A stretch of 64,000 nucleotides of DNA from Brachypodium distachyon (Eukaryota; Streptophyta; Magnoliopsida; Poales; Poaceae). The stretch is taken from positions 58,679,237 through 58,743,236 of the forward strand of contig NC_016133.3 in the NCBI RefSeq assembly GCF_000005505.3, read 5' to 3'. The position numbers and the translations under genes were made by a program. The notes under the pieces are model-generated. The model had not been told where the DNA came from, searched no databases, and saw nothing but the letters and a program-made list of their open reading frames with translations. Of the stretch, positions 27,175-38,656 are shown piece after piece (position 1 is the stretch's first letter; the number at the start of each line of letters is the position of its first letter).

Positions 27175-27388
27175 GGCATTTCTAAGCAAGAGATATATAG
27201 AATCAGTAGTTTCTTACTTTCCGGATACTCGTTTTCAAGACAAAAAGCTTTGAATTCACTGCTTATAAAAAAACTAGTATAGGAGGTAAAAACAGTACTC
27301 CCTCCAGGCCGGAATTACCATCTTCGTATGGCGCATGTTTTTTTTTTGGCATTTCTAAGCAGGAGATATACATAATCTATAGTTTCTT
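27175..27388. repeat. Pair of 41-bp direct repeats
   Basis: GGCATTTCTAAGCAAGAGAT and following bases (27175-27215) recur with a few changes at 27348-27388, both ending in TAGTTTCTT. Between them is a solo Stowaway-like end (CTCCCTCC at about 27300). This is probably transposon debris. Confidence 0.6.
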
Positions 27389-27981
27389 TTTTTTGGTAGC
27401 AGTACTGATGTCTGGCTGTGTTTCATGGTCTTAGTCCAGTTTTTTCTAAAATAAAACATCGGCATTTTTTCCCCTTTTGAAATACAGATGTTCGAAAAAC
27501 TCGTCAAAGAAATTATTTTTCCTCATCAATTTTTCTCAATAAATATGGTGGTTTATACCTGTCGTCCGATTTTTTAGAAAATGTCCTAAATCTCAGTTGA
27601 CGTATCAGAACCGTTGGATCAAGATATGGGTGTCATCTTCGCTCTCTCCTCTCCACGTATCACCACTGGATTAAAATCGAACGGACAAGCACGTCGACTT
27701 TTCAATAGCAAACCCGTAATAAATAGGTTGACCGGTGAAACATTTGAATAGCCACCCTAAAACAAAAAACAAGAATATAAACACGGGTGAGCCAGATACC
27801 ATACTCCATCTCAAAACAAAAACAAGTGTACAATTCAAAGGTTCAACGGTCAACATTCAAATCCCAATCTCCAAGGAACACGAAGCCCTCCCAGTCAGTC
27901 TCCGCCATCAGTCTCTCTTTTCCTTTTCCCTCCCGCTCGATCTCTTCAAAGAAACAACGTTCAACTTTGCCGGCCGCAACC

Positions 27982-27988
27982 TATATAA
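27982..27988 (+). promoter_or_regulatory. TATA box of the U-box gene
   Basis: TATATAA lies about 110 bp upstream of the ATG at 28097, at a usual plant TATA-to-ATG distance, and the leader between them has no ATG. Confidence 0.6.
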
Positions 27989-28096
27989 CCCGCATTTTCA
28001 GCTCGCCCCACGCATCCTACCACGACCAAAGCCGTCATCATCCTCCGCTGTCATCTTCTTCCTCTCACGGCGCGGGCGGACGGAGAAGCCGGACCG

Positions 28097-29491
28097 ATGG
28101 TGACGCCGGTGTCTCTCCCGCGGCGCCTCCGCGGGTTCCGCGACCGCGGCGGCGCCGTGTCTTCCGAGATCCCGCTTACCTTGACCGTCAGACGAACACC
28201 TTGCGGGCAGCAGCAGCAGCAGCCCGAGGTGCCGGCGCAGTTCCTCTGCCCGATCTCGCTGGAGATGATGCGGGACCCCGTGGCGGCGCCGACGGGGATC
28301 ACCTACGACCGGGAGAGCGTGGAAGCCTGGCTGAACCGCGGCCGCTCCACGTGCCCCGTCACCGGCCGCCCGCTGCGGCTCGAGGACCTCGTCCCCAACC
28401 ACGCCACGCGGCGGCTCATCCAGGACTGGTGCGTCGCCAGCGGCATGGCCGACGAGCGCGCGCCCACGCCCCGCGTGCCGCTCTCCGCTCTCGACGCCTC
28501 GGAGCTCATGGGCGCCGTCGCCGCCGCCGCAGCGCCCGGGGACGGCGCCGCGTGCCGGGAGCTCGTGGCCAGGGCCATGGCGCTCGCCAGGGACAGCGAC
28601 CGCGACCGCCGCTGCCTGGCGTCCGCCGCGCGCGCCGGCGCCGCGCTCTCCTCGGCCTTCTGCAGCCTCTCTCGCCACGACGCCCAGACGGCATCATCCG
28701 CTGGCGTCCTGGAGGAGATCCTGGCTGCCATCGTCGTCTTCTCCAGCCCGCTCGACGCGGACTCCATGCGCCGCATTGCCTGCTCCCCTTCGTCCCTTTC
28801 CTCCGTGGTCTCCATCATGTCCAACGCCGATCTCTCACTCCCCCACGCCAGGGCAGCCGCGGCCGTCGTGCTCCGCGAGATCGCGTCTTCCTCCGACGCC
28901 CAATGCCTCGACGCCATGACCAACACGCATGCCATCTACGTCGCTCTTGTCAACATCTTGCAGAACCCCGTCTCGCCACAGGCCACGAAAGCCGCCCTGG
29001 TGACGGCCTACTACCTGGTGACCGCGCGCGGCGAGCTCGCCGCGCCGCACATGGCAGAGCTCGGCATCGTGCGGCACCTCATCGAGCTCCTGGTGGACTG
29101 CGACAAGGGGACGACGGAGAAGGCGCTGGCGGCGCTGGACGCGATGCTGCTCAAGTGCGAGGAGGCGAAGGGAGAAGCGCGCTCGCTGCGGGCGCTGGCG
29201 GTGCCGGTGCTCGTGAAGAAGATGCACCACGTGTCCGACATGGCCACGGAGTTCGCGGTCTCGGCGCTCTGGCGGCTCTGCAAGAACGACGATGACGTGA
29301 ACGGCGGGTGTAAGGCTGAGGCGCTGCAGGCCGGAGCGTTCCAGAAGCTGCTGCTGCTGCTGCAGGTGGGCTGCGAGGGCGTCGCCAGGGAGCGGGCGAG
29401 CGAGCTGCTGAGGATGCTCAATGGGGCCAGGGAAGACGGCGCCGAGTGCATTGACACGGTGGATTTCAAAGCGCTCAAGAGACCATTCTGA
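28097..29491 (+). CDS. U-box/ARM-repeat E3 ubiquitin ligase (PUB20-23-like), single exon
   Basis: Plant U-box proteins of this group are E3 ligases that often tune immune and stress signalling. The 464-residue frame is intronless, as is common in this subgroup. The U-box spans about residues 46-118, with the core PAQFLCPISLEMMRDPV, TGITYDRESVEAWL, CPVTGRPL and NHATRRLIQDWC, which is the E2-binding fold. From about 150 onward the protein is helical and matches ARM-like repeats (for example ATKAALVTAYYLV, GIVRHLIELLVD, TEKALAALDAML and ATEFAVSALWRLCK). A five-Gln run sits just before the U-box. The ATG used here is the first in this frame after the TATA box. Longer overlapping frames on both strands are GC-rich shadows. 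From similarity I would place it with the CMPG1/PUB20-21 clade, which is less certain than the family call. Confidence 0.93.
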   Translation: MVTPVSLPRRLRGFRDRGGAVSSEIPLTLTVRRTPCGQQQQQPEVPAQFLCPISLEMMRDPVAAPTGITYDRESVEAWLNRGRSTCPVTGRPLRLEDLVPNHATRRLIQDWCVASGMADERAPTPRVPLSALDASELMGAVAAAAAPGDGAACRELVARAMALARDSDRDRRCLASAARAGAALSSAFCSLSRHDAQTASSAGVLEEILAAIVVFSSPLDADSMRRIACSPSSLSSVVSIMSNADLSLPHARAAAAVVLREIASSSDAQCLDAMTNTHAIYVALVNILQNPVSPQATKAALVTAYYLVTARGELAAPHMAELGIVRHLIELLVDCDKGTTEKALAALDAMLLKCEEAKGEARSLRALAVPVLVKKMHHVSDMATEFAVSALWRLCKNDDDVNGGCKAEALQAGAFQKLLLLLQVGCEGVARERASELLRMLNGAREDGAECIDTVDFKALKRPF

Positions 29492-32056
29492 GTGATCTTA
29501 ATGTGCATATGTCGTAGAAGATGCTGATAGAATTAGGTTTAGCTTCGATCGATCTCCTTTTGTTCGCGGGAGCGAATTTTCGGGACAGGCAAAGTTATGA
29601 ATGATCCCGTATAAACTTGGGTGCAAGGAATTCAGATACATAGGTGACTGTGGAAAGTCATGGAAAAAATAAAATCATACATGTACATGCATGTAGAGAA
29701 TGAGCAGAACTCGTTCTTGTGAATTCAGTACAAAAAATGATCATTTGCAAGGTGTAAAAATCAAAAATACATAATCTACTGAGAAAAACCATAGGATGTT
29801 TTTATACAGCTCATAAAGGGTACATGTTGGCGCAACAAAGTTTACGGTGACATGTTCGTGTCTATTGCATATATATATATGGTTTCTGTTATATGTTTTT
29901 TTTTCAAAACTTAAAACAAGTAAATTTGTCAACTTTTAAAAATAGGATCATATGAAGCCACACGATCAGCTTTGTCTTTTTTAAAAAGAGTACTACGGTT
30001 AGTAGCTCAAGTTCTGAATCTTCCTGGTTCTTCTAGTGGGCAGTATGGGAGACGCCAATATCCCAATTCCCTTCGGCCGCCAAACTGTGTGCGAGGCTCG
30101 TCAACTATTCAAACATCGAACACAATTTTTGACCGAGGACGACAGGAACCGCCAAGTTTCCATTATACAACTGTCTTGCAATGCCGCAGTAGCATTGCCG
30201 GCCGGCCGGACACGGTCACTAGGTTCAGTAGAGATAGCTGTGGAGTAGTTGTGCACATCTCAATTCAAAACTTGACGCCAACATCACATAAAGGCAACCA
30301 AACGGCCACACCAGCTAGCTAGTCCGTCTACAATTTTCGTGCCGTTGATCGGAAACAAACCCAATTTGATATGGACAGGAGGGTTCATGGCATGCATATG
30401 CACGTTCGGCCGGCACTATATCGTGTGCTTGACGAATATATAGATACCAGCAGGTCTTTGATTCCAGGAACGTACACACGTTATCCATGTGCAACGTACG
30501 ATTGGTTCTCTCTGTATATATTCGCCACGCAAACATTCCCTTTGCCTTTTCCTCTCTTTTGGAACAATTTTTTAGGACCGGCCGGCCGATCGAGCGAGCG
30601 CTCCCCGGCCCATTGGCGCTTTCGCACTTTTTGTTAGGCAAGAAGCTAGCGCAGGAACTTTTTGATGCCACTGCAATGCATCCACAATCTCGATCCGCTA
30701 GATGCTGAAGGGTAAAATGTTTGGAAGGAGCAGAATGAAGGGGAGTAGTAGTAGATCACACATGCATCGTATGGGATTCTTGATTCGCGATCGAGTTCGT
30801 TTTCGAACCATGGTCTGATGATCTTCCACTTTCCGTTGCCTTGAAACGAAATGAGACGGAAGACAAGAATAAAAGCAAGCCGGAATATATGTTTGGGTGC
30901 ACGATGGAGCAGCGGTTCCATCTTCTCAGGCACCTCGAGATGCACGCCAAATAAAGCGGGAAAGTGTCATTAGTGGGACAACGTCAGGATATTGTGGATT
31001 AAGCATGTCACAGGAACTGAGGAACGGCCGTGTTGGCACTCTAAATACTCCTTTGAGTATAATTGGCAATTAGTCATTAGATCAATTAGCAATTAGTCAT
31101 TATGTAGTAGATGCAGTAGAAACAGGTTGCACAATGCATCCAATTCGATCTCCACAGAAACCTGCCTAAACGGTACGCAGATGCAGGGCCGGGTTAATTA
31201 GAGCCAGCGGCTCTCCAAAAGAAGTCTGTCAAAAGCAAGCTGGACGCTCTACTACAGGTCTTTGTTAGTGAGCTGATGGCTGGTGGTACTGGTACGCCAC
31301 ACTAGCTGTAGCCCGCGTCACTTTCACCAAAACCCCTACTTTTCACCGTCAATGTTTTAGAGGCGACAAGTTAACTGACGAGTGACGACGACTACGACAG
31401 TATGACTGCCTGACTGACCACAAGGACAAGCGACAAATTAGACGCATGCAGTGCAGCTTACCCGTTCAACTAAACACGACACTTTTCCTTCCCAGTATAT
31501 GTAGTACCGTTCAAGTCTATAGCTAGACTGTCTAAATCTGTGGACTAGACTGCGACGTGTATATACATACATCAATCAAATACGGTATGAATTAACCGGC
31601 AATTGCATGCACGTATATACAAGGCCGGTCGATCATGGATGGATGAATCGCCACGGCGCCAGCAGCGCTCCGATGGATCGGGCAGACAAATCAAAGTCTC
31701 CGTCGTCTGTCATCGATCCGACCGACTTTGCCTTGTAGTCACACTAATTTAACTTGGAATCTCCGCCGGGTTCGTAAGCACGCAGTGGAAAATCATAGCA
31801 GGACACGCCGTCAGACGGAACAAATTTCCTCTCGGATTATCGACGATTCACTTACTCCAACGTCAAGACGGCATAATCAAGAATCCATCTGTTCATCGTT
31901 CAACACCTAATAGCTAGACAGCAACGTGATATGGCCTGGTCGATACATCGATCGATCGGACTGGAGACCTGGCAGGTCGATCAGCTGTCGATCCATTCCC
32001 CATGTATACTTTTCTGCATGGACCGATCCCCTCCCCGGTCGTCTTGATCGCCATTA

Positions 32057-32159
32057 GGCCTTGTTCGGTTGCATGCAAAGAGGAAAATGAACTAAAATCT
32101 TGCTCAATCCCTGACATTCCCCTTGGATTGAACGGGTTGGGGCATAAACGAACTAGCCC
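32057..32159. mobile_element. Tourist-like MITE, 103 bp
   Basis: The left end GGCCTTGTTCGGTT and the right end (inverse GGGCTAGTTCGTT) form imperfect terminal inverted repeats. TTA flanks both sides (32054-32056 and 32160-32162), as expected for PIF/Harbinger-derived Tourist elements. Confidence 0.7.
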
Positions 32160-32850
32160 TTAATTGAATGTCACCGTACTACTGCTCGACTCTTCGTCTT
32201 GATCGATCTTGGTCTGGACTGGAGACCAGTTCGTGACAAGGATCGGTTGATGGCCGGTTGCACTTGCATGCGCACCAGATCTGTATCCATCCACTGGATT
32301 TTCCGACACCAGTGGACTGTACAGACTCGGTCGTATAGTAGCCGTGCTCGATGAGTATGCTTAGCACTAGATCGCAAGTAGTAGCAACTGTGTCTGGTTG
32401 AGCTAGACCGCAACTAAAATCAAACTGGAAGCTCATTAGCTTGGGAGATGTCACCGTGGAATCTGTGACGGCGATTGGCCACGTGAAATGAATTTCAGCC
32501 AGACAGCATCGGTACCCCGTTCGATCGAGCTGAGCTTTGTACCGTGCAAAACGAATTAAGAGCTAGCGTGAAAACGGATGCACGGCGGATCGAGCGAGGT
32601 AAAAGGTGGATTGGGGAATTTAATCCCGGATCGAGCTCCAGATCGAAATTTTTGAACGTGCATGCGCTGTACGTGGGCAGCTGGGACCTCTGTTCTAAGT
32701 GGGCGCACATCCAGCGGTCCAGCTATGGCATGTAGTCACTTACCTCTTCTAAATCAGGGTCCGCCACGTTGATTCTGAAACAAGAATAAAAAGGTTTAGG
32801 GGTCAGTCAACGCTGCGTCGTCGCCTTAGAGGAGAAGAGATACACGCCGC

Positions 32851-32870
32851 TTCTTCTTCTTCTTCTTCTT
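32851..32870. repeat. (TTC)n microsatellite
   Basis: Six or more TTC units run into a T-rich tail. Confidence 0.85.
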
Positions 32871-33716
32871 TTTTCCTACGGAGTAGTAAAATTCAACTCT
32901 GTACCACTGTTCAAATCTGACGTTTAAAATCAACTCTGAGTTTTTCTAGGCTTATCCTCGCCAGACTTTGAATCCTGATTTCAGTTTCCTTTTTGCGAAA
33001 CTTAGAGTTATGATTAGGCACTCGAATCAGCTCGTCCAGGTCTTGCGTCTTTTCAGAGCGGTAACGGTTCTGTTGGTTTTGAAGGGCTGTGTTGTAGAAT
33101 GGGCTGGTCATAGAACTTTAGCCCGGCAAAAGCCCTTTTATTGTGCTTGGGCCATCCGTGCTGCACCATACGTTGCATGGGCCGCCTCTCCTTAGGTGTT
33201 ACTGCGACTATGGGCCAGCCCATTTACATGTTATGCCCACCGTGCCCTTCGTTGGACTTTTGTACGGTCCAAAATATTTAGTCCAAAAGGTGAAGGAAGC
33301 CTGAACAAGGGTTTGGAGTGATTTTTCTCCTTGCCCGGTCCGTCTCACCACCAGTAGGCTGTAGGCCAAAGCCAATCCACGGACAGCTAGTAATACTATG
33401 ATTTATTCAAAGCAAGGTAAGTAGAGTATACATCTGTATACACAAAATACATCTCCACTTTCCACAGCTATACTACTATGAGTACGACTACTGCTTATAA
33501 TGTTTGACGAGACAATTAAGCCTGCACCTAAGAAGAAACCTGCTTATGCTGTATAAGAAAATGAAAAAACGAAGAAACTTCTGAATAGTAAACGATCCCT
33601 AGCTAGAGTACGTGTTACATCGACCTTAATGCAAATAGAAGATAATTACTTTCAGGTTAATTGACCGCCATGCAATGCAAGACACGCGGCAATTCTCTGT
33701 CCGTCGTGTCCTGTGT

Positions 33717-33992
33717 TTATGCCGGAGGACAATGATTGTTTTGATCGTGTGTGTCTCTACACGGTGGCTTGTACTTCTCCTCGAACGGAGGTAGCATCTG
33801 GACTCGCCATTGATGAGACTCCGGTGACGACGGCAGCTGCACAATGTTGACGGATCCGCCGGAGGAGGAGGGTTCCCCGGCCTGCAGGTCACCTTGCAAC
33901 GGCCTGGCAGCGGCCCGGGCCCATAAGCCGGACGTGGCCACGAGAACAAGGAGCATGGCCACCACAAGCTTCTTCCCGGCCATCCTGGACAT
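33717..33992 (-). CDS. Small secreted peptide precursor, copy 1 (91 aa, C-terminal Cx9C motif)
   Basis: This is a short intronless gene. A basic Met-Ala-Gly-Lys-Lys start and a hydrophobic stretch at residues 7-24 form a signal peptide that ends near ARAAARPLQGD. The variable middle carries SSSGGSVNIV, and a block with QWRVQMLPPFEE leads to the C-terminal PCRDTHDQNNHCPPA, two cysteines nine residues apart. The same plan occurs at 36934 and 45956: signal peptide, ARPLQG, SSGGS, LP.[FL]E.., C-x9-C-P-P. This layout is typical of processed apoplastic signalling peptides, and the two-cysteine C-terminus recalls CTNIP/SCREW-type phytocytokines. That family link is a guess. It has its own TATA box and shares flanks with the other copies. 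The first Met is used; an internal Met three codons later is also possible. Confidence 0.8.
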   Translation of the reverse strand: MSRMAGKKLVVAMLLVLVATSGLWARAAARPLQGDLQAGEPSSSGGSVNIVQLPSSPESHQWRVQMLPPFEEKYKPPCRDTHDQNNHCPPA

Positions 33993-34165
33993 GGAGAGAT
34001 TTGCAAGTGTATATTACTGACTCTAGCTAGCTTTCCAAAAGCTCGATCACAGCGTTGTTCTTCAGAATTTTGAGCTCTATCAGTCAATCAAAACTAGCAG
34101 GCTTTTCTCTGTTTGTATATGTGATGAGCTGTGTAGTGTGAGCTTTGTTGGAAGATCTGGCCGGC

Positions 34166-34173
34166 TATTTATA
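34166..34173 (-). promoter_or_regulatory. TATA box of peptide copy 1
   Basis: On the minus strand this reads TATAAATA, about 175 bp upstream of the ATG. The enclosing GGCTATTTATAA (plus-strand reading) is identical in copy 2. Confidence 0.65.
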
Positions 34174-35789
34174 AGGGTTAAGCTTAGACTATAGCGAGCC
34201 CATGCATGGCAGAGCATGGCATTCAGTAATGCGCGAAAGTTCCACGGATTTTACGTGCGCGTACGTGACGGGCCGGTTAATTTGACAAGTCCACTAGTTC
34301 ATATATACACTTTCAAATGCATCGATCTACGCGGTTTCTAGTATAGACCGCCTAATGCCAAGTTCATGCATGCATGTCTCATGCAAGTGTCTAGCTAGGC
34401 ACACAAGTCAGCAGTACGTACTCCCACGAGCTTGAAACAGCCGACGTATGACCCAGTTATGACGGACGATCGATGTACAGTACGTAGCTTTCGACCGGTC
34501 ATTTCCCTTCGTCAGTGCCGTGAGCACGGTGCCTATATATATCCGGCCCCGACCGGCCGGCCGTCAAGCTAGTCATGGCAGGGAAATTAAGGGAATTGAA
34601 CTAGTGAAGTCGGGACAACACGTAAGACGGTAAGAACAGAGAACTGAAAGTGGTCGGAACCCGCGTGCTCGGGGTTGTTGAAGCGAACAGAGAAGAAACA
34701 CTGAAACAGCGCGTAATATAATGTTGTCAGGATATATACCGATGTGTGCGCATGGCTGGTTGCCTCCACAACACGGACGACGTACGGCGCTGTAGCACGG
34801 CGGTGCATGATAGTTTTCCTGCCGATGGGAAGTCAAAGGGGGGAACCGTGAGGAACAAGCACTACACACAGAAACTGAGCAGGAAACTCGACAGGAAGTA
34901 GCGTACTATACGTACTCCCCTGTTACACACATTAGTTTTCGTCAATTCAAAAATTTAAACAAAAACTATTTTTGTTACTCTGTGGGTTATATGACATGAA
35001 CTTGGTATCCTGGATTTTTTTTCAAAAGTACTTACTAAGTATATATAATTTTGTATCTTATAAAGAAATAAGTCCATTTTTTCCCTGAACTCATTACGAA
35101 GTTCAAAAAACACCCCAACCTATGAAACCGTGCACAAAAAACCCTGAACAATTGAGGGGTTTTGACCCACAACCGGCGTCAGACATTCTCTCTATCCTCT
35201 CTTTCTCTAATCGAAAGAACCCTAGAGCAGCAGCCGGCGGCACAACACTATTGACTATGGCGGCGATCTAGCGTCGATTGGCCACAACGGCGCCATTTAA
35301 TTGATTCCGGTGGTGGCAGGGACTTGAGTGCGGAGCGGATCCGCCCCCGCAGCATGCAGCTCCAAGGAAGCTCACCACGTAGTGAAGCGACACATCGTCC
35401 GAGCAGGAGGACTGAGGCATTGTCAATTCGCTGCCAAGGAGGTGGAGCAGATTCAAGAAGCGGCGACGACGAGTATGGAATCGAGCCTAGCTAGGGTTCT
35501 GCCAGAGAATATATGATAAATCCTATCAGCTGTGTATAGATTAGTCAATTTTGCATTGCATATTTTGCTCCACCACATTGAAATTTGTTTCTGGCTCTGG
35601 TACTGCCCCTATCCTATGTGTCGGAGTCGGACGCATATAGTAGTGATCGAATGTCCTTTTTTTTCTGAACCTTATTTGTTTCAGAATTTTTTGTCAGAAA
35701 GAAGGCTATATATCTGTTCTGTTTTTGTCCCTGTCCGCAACTCCAAACACTTCTGAGAAATATATATGTCTGTAGGATCTCTGCCCAAC

Positions 35790-36159
35790 CAGGGGCGGAG
35801 CGCCCTGTATGGCAAGCTATGGCCTCTGCCATACCTTGATTGGGCCGGCCAGAGGACGCAGCTCCAGTCTCGTACGACCCGGTCGCTGGCTCAGTGCCAT
35901 TAACAGGCAAAAAGACCTTCCTCAGTGGTTCTGCCTCCTCGTCTCGTTGTCACTGGGTCTTTGCGTGGCTGCTGCTCGGGTCTGTCCCCCTGTCCGCGGA
36001 TGAAGGTTGCACACATGCGCACTGCGACAGGCCGTGTGATGTTTTACAATTTTCTATGTATAAAAGTTAGTACTATATGTGGGGTAATCAGCTATGTATG
36101 CTAAAAACAAGAGGTTTACACTTTGAATACCCAGTGCTAATATTCTGAGCCCGACCCTG
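35790..36159. mobile_element. Possible non-autonomous DNA element with CAGGG termini
   Basis: CAGGGGCGGAGC at 35790 faces an approximate inverse at the right end (GAGCCCGACCCTG, whose inverse is CAGGGTCGGGCTC). No clear target-site duplication is seen, so the call is weak. Confidence 0.35.
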
Positions 36160-36235
36160 GCTGTAATTGTTCTTCGTACCAATATATTCGATAAATTGGC
36201 GGTGAGCGTTTGATTAGGCTTCACTTAGTTAGGTA

Positions 36236-36317
36236 CTCCCTCCATCCCATAATTCTTGTCGTTGTTTTACTTCAAATTTATACTAAAACAGCGACAAGAA
36301 TTCTGGGACGGAGGGAG
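36236..36317. mobile_element. Stowaway MITE, 82 bp, near-intact
   Basis: CTCCCTCCATCCCATAATTC at the left pairs with GAATTCTGGGACGGAGGGAG at the right, and the ends continue into TTGTCG / CGACAA. TA flanks both sides (36234-36235 and 36318-36319). An element of the same length and family lies at 39228-39309. Confidence 0.9.
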
Positions 36318-36933
36318 TATTTTTCTATCAAAAATATGTTTGCGCACGGATTATATATATTGCCACGTCAATCTAATATTGTGTCATATACTTTAGCGTA
36401 TCCGTTAGAACTTCGCGCATTGTTCACATCCCGTGTTATCGGTTTTGCCACACCAAAATTTTAGTTCGTCCTCAGCCACCGGCCCCAACATGGTTACCAG
36501 CTCAAGGAGTCAAGGAAGAAAATGCAACCGAGGCACCACTAGGCCCATCCACATTGTAAGAACAATCTAGTTATTTGATTTATTCAAGGAAGTACATACA
36601 AGCAGAGTATAACTGCTAGCTACCTATGTGTAATTCTGTATACAAAATGCATCTTCACTTTCTTCAACTAATCTGCAGAAATAAAAAGCTTAACTACGAC
36701 TGAGACGTGCACCTAGATAGGCGACAGAACCAAATTCGAAGCACCGACTGTAATCAAAGGAACCATGCATATGGATGTTAGGTGTATACGAAATTAATTA
36801 AGTAACAAATTAACGTGTGGAGTTCTGAACTGTAAGTACTGCAAACTGAAGATAGCACTTCAAGTTTGGTTCCCATGCATGCCAAAGAGTAAAGACACGA
36901 CAATTATGTTCACTGTGTGCGTCGTGTCTCTGT

Positions 36934-37236
36934 TCATCTCTTTGCCGGGGGACAGTTAGGGTGGTTATGATCATGGGTGCTACACGATGGCCCCACCGCC
37001 ATTTCCTCCAACAGCGGCAGCATGTGGACTCGCCATTGCGACCCCGGCGACGGCAGCACGATGTTGATGGAACCGCCGGAGGAGGCTTCTTCCCCGGCGC
37101 CGGCGGCGTAAACCTGCTGGTCATGACCTTGCAATGGCCTCGCAGCAGCCCGGATCATCCATGAGCCGGACATAGCCACGAGAACCAAGAAGAGCATGAT
37201 GGCCACTACAAGCTTCCGGCCGGCCATATTGGACAT
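36934..37236 (-). CDS. Small secreted peptide precursor, copy 2 (100 aa, C-terminal Cx9C motif)
   Basis: This is a close paralogue of the gene at 33717. The N-terminus MSNMAGRKLVVAIMLFLVLV begins a signal peptide that ends near MIRAAARPLQG. The middle is slightly longer (AAGAGEEASSGGSINIVLPS). The block SQWRVHMLPLLEEM precedes the C-terminal SCSTHDHNHPNCPPAKR, again with two cysteines nine residues apart. The Gln-Trp-Arg-Val-x-Met-Leu-Pro segment is shared with copy 1 and is one of the best conserved parts besides the signal peptide. The gene is intronless, and its TATA box is about 130 bp upstream in a promoter that matches copies 1 and 3. It is probably an apoplastic signal precursor. The function is not known to me. 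Confidence 0.8.
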   Translation of the reverse strand: MSNMAGRKLVVAIMLFLVLVAMSGSWMIRAAARPLQGHDQQVYAAGAGEEASSGGSINIVLPSPGSQWRVHMLPLLEEMAVGPSCSTHDHNHPNCPPAKR

Positions 37237-38656
37237 GGAGAGAGATCAGAGATGGTATGTGTATTACTGATCCTAGCTCACAATCCCTTAATCTGAACTA
37301 TATATCGATCAAATTAACTAGCTAGCTCCCTAGGCTGTGTGTTTTTGCTCGATGAACTGCACGGCTATTTATAAAGGGCTCTCATGCATGCATGGCATGA
37401 CTAATTAAGTAAGTATGGATGTTTCCATGGGGTTTCCATGCGTGACCGAAGTGTTAAGTGTACCGGTTCAAACCAATTGCAATGCACGCAATCTACACGT
37501 ACTTACGTGGTTTCTAACTAGTACTGCGCCAAGTTCGTGTAATGTGTATCAAAACTTACCAAAGTCCGGTCGCCGACGAATGTGGAAACATATACTGATA
37601 GAACTTGAAACAGCTAGTTAACGACAGTGTAGGACGGGTTTAGCTTTCGGTCCGACGGTCGCTTCTTCCTTTCTGCTCTCAGTCCGCGCGCGCGACATTG
37701 TACATAGCTTGGTGCAAGGGTTCGGGAATACGTGTCAGTTGTTGAACTGGCCAAGTAGTAGTACGGATTTTCTGGTCTAGTCAAAGTCTGTAGTTCACAG
37801 TCGCACATTCAGAGAGAAGACAGTGAAACCATTGGAGACGAGACGACCCGTGATACTCGTGCTCCTTTACATAAAGCACCCCCTTGGATCTCTCGTGGCC
37901 TGAGTCCTGGCCATCGGATGCATGCAATTTCTGTCGAGGAAAGTGCATGCAGAAGAAGAGAAAATGGCCGACGTACCGGTCTAGTCCATGTCCAGGTTTG
38001 ACAACATGGAAAAGTTGGTGCACGCAACCTGGCCCACCCGAGGGTTTAATTTCCCCGGTCTTCTTTTGTAACGACAGGTCGGGCTTTATTGTTAGGGAAA
38101 AAAAACGCATTTTGTTTCACGAATCTGCGAGTGGAACTGAGATTAAACCTAATAGGACCGCTTATGTTTCTTTTGATTCAAGCATCGCCTCAATGCTAAC
38201 AACAATATCTGACGCAGACGACGTTGTACTCATGTTGAGAATGTAACAGGAATTAAAGACATCACCAAACGAGTCCATTTGATATCTCCCCGTAACATTC
38301 AGATGCAGTTAAGACAAACCTCAGCATTTGCAGTTTTTTACATTACTCGAGAAGAGTGTACTCCCATCTATTTAGAAATGATTCGTGATTAAGGCACCAT
38401 TGGTGGATAGTTTCCAGGATGGTAACTTAGTGGGCCACGGACGCAAAATAGTAGACAACTCTATAAGGAGCTAAAACAGGAGAAACGATGCCTTCTAAAC
38501 TGTCTTGGCAGAGCTCAACTTGTAACTGTAAGAAACGAAACCGGCACCATCCGCCTGTACCCTTTATAAAATGGAGCCGCAGATCTGTTTGTGGTGTGGA
38601 TTATTTACGTCCTACTCATTTCACCTTAGCTGTCTTGTGTAGAGTGGGTGAACTTG
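37237..38656. other. Promoter of peptide copy 2 and 3' flank of the ASY3-like gene
   Basis: Bases up to about 38060 belong to duplication block B. The rest, to 38656, is AT-rich and includes the 3' UTR of the ASY3-like gene. I see no other gene. Confidence 0.6.
37366..37373 (-). promoter_or_regulatory. TATA box of peptide copy 2
   Basis: TATAAATA on the minus strand, about 130 bp upstream of the ATG, within the same GGCTATTTATAA context as copy 1. Confidence 0.65.

Larger units (their letters stand above)
19250..28096. other. 8.8 kb divergent intergenic region with a complex tandem duplication
   Basis: This lies between the cytokinin receptor (-) and the U-box gene (+), so both promoters are here. 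The first kilobase (19250-20200) is GC-rich and is the probable leader and promoter of the receptor. I see no gene with a recognisable domain. It holds an (AC)10 microsatellite, a Stowaway element, the 23.1-25.2 kb duplication, an exon-like fragment at 24441, and a 41-bp direct repeat at 27175/27348. Confidence 0.6.
29492..33716. other. 4.2 kb gene-free region
   Basis: This begins with the U-box 3' UTR and ends with the 3' side of the first secreted peptide gene. I see no supportable gene. It holds a Tourist-like MITE (32057-32159), a (TTC)n run (32851-32870) and a short repeated motif AATT[GA]GCAATTAGTCATTA at about 31059-31101. Confidence 0.6.
33395..34530. repeat. Duplication block A around peptide gene copy 1
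   Basis: Sequence flanking copy 1 is repeated around copies 2 and 3. On the 3' side are GATTTATTC, AAAATACATCT and CACTTTC (33398-33460). On the promoter side are GGCTATTTATAAGG, the ATTTTACGTGCG and GGTTAATTTGACA region, and a CGCGGTTTCTAG region (34160-34350). A weaker match, TAGCTTTCGACCGGTCATTTCCCTTCGTC (shared pieces only), lies near 34485-34513. Confidence 0.75.
33993..36933. other. Intergenic region with promoter block and transposon debris
   Basis: The first half kilobase is the promoter of peptide copy 1. From 34920 to 35500 the sequence looks like old repeat debris with A/T runs and short open stretches. A CAGGG-ended element lies at 35790-36159 and an intact Stowaway at 36236-36317. 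The last 370 bp hold the duplicated 3' flank of peptide copy 2. I see no other gene. Confidence 0.6.
36560..38060. repeat. Duplication block B around peptide gene copy 2
   Basis: This block shares with block C (45585-47640) the 3' flank (TTATTC.AGGAAGTA, then ACAAAATGCATCTTCACTTT), the gene, the promoter, and a far-upstream block. The far-upstream block includes GTTGAACT.GCC, GTCAAAGTCTGT, CC.TTGGAGACGA, GACCCGTGATACTCGTGCTC, GCCTGAGTCCTGGCCATC and GGATGCATGCA (37735-37930 versus 47328-47510). Block A shares only the nearer parts. Confidence 0.8.

Noticed and set aside
27787..29295. 502-codon open frame overlapping the U-box gene on the same strand
   Set aside because: It is a GC-rich out-of-frame shadow made of Arg/Pro/Ala runs. 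The U-box frame has the domain and a sensible start.
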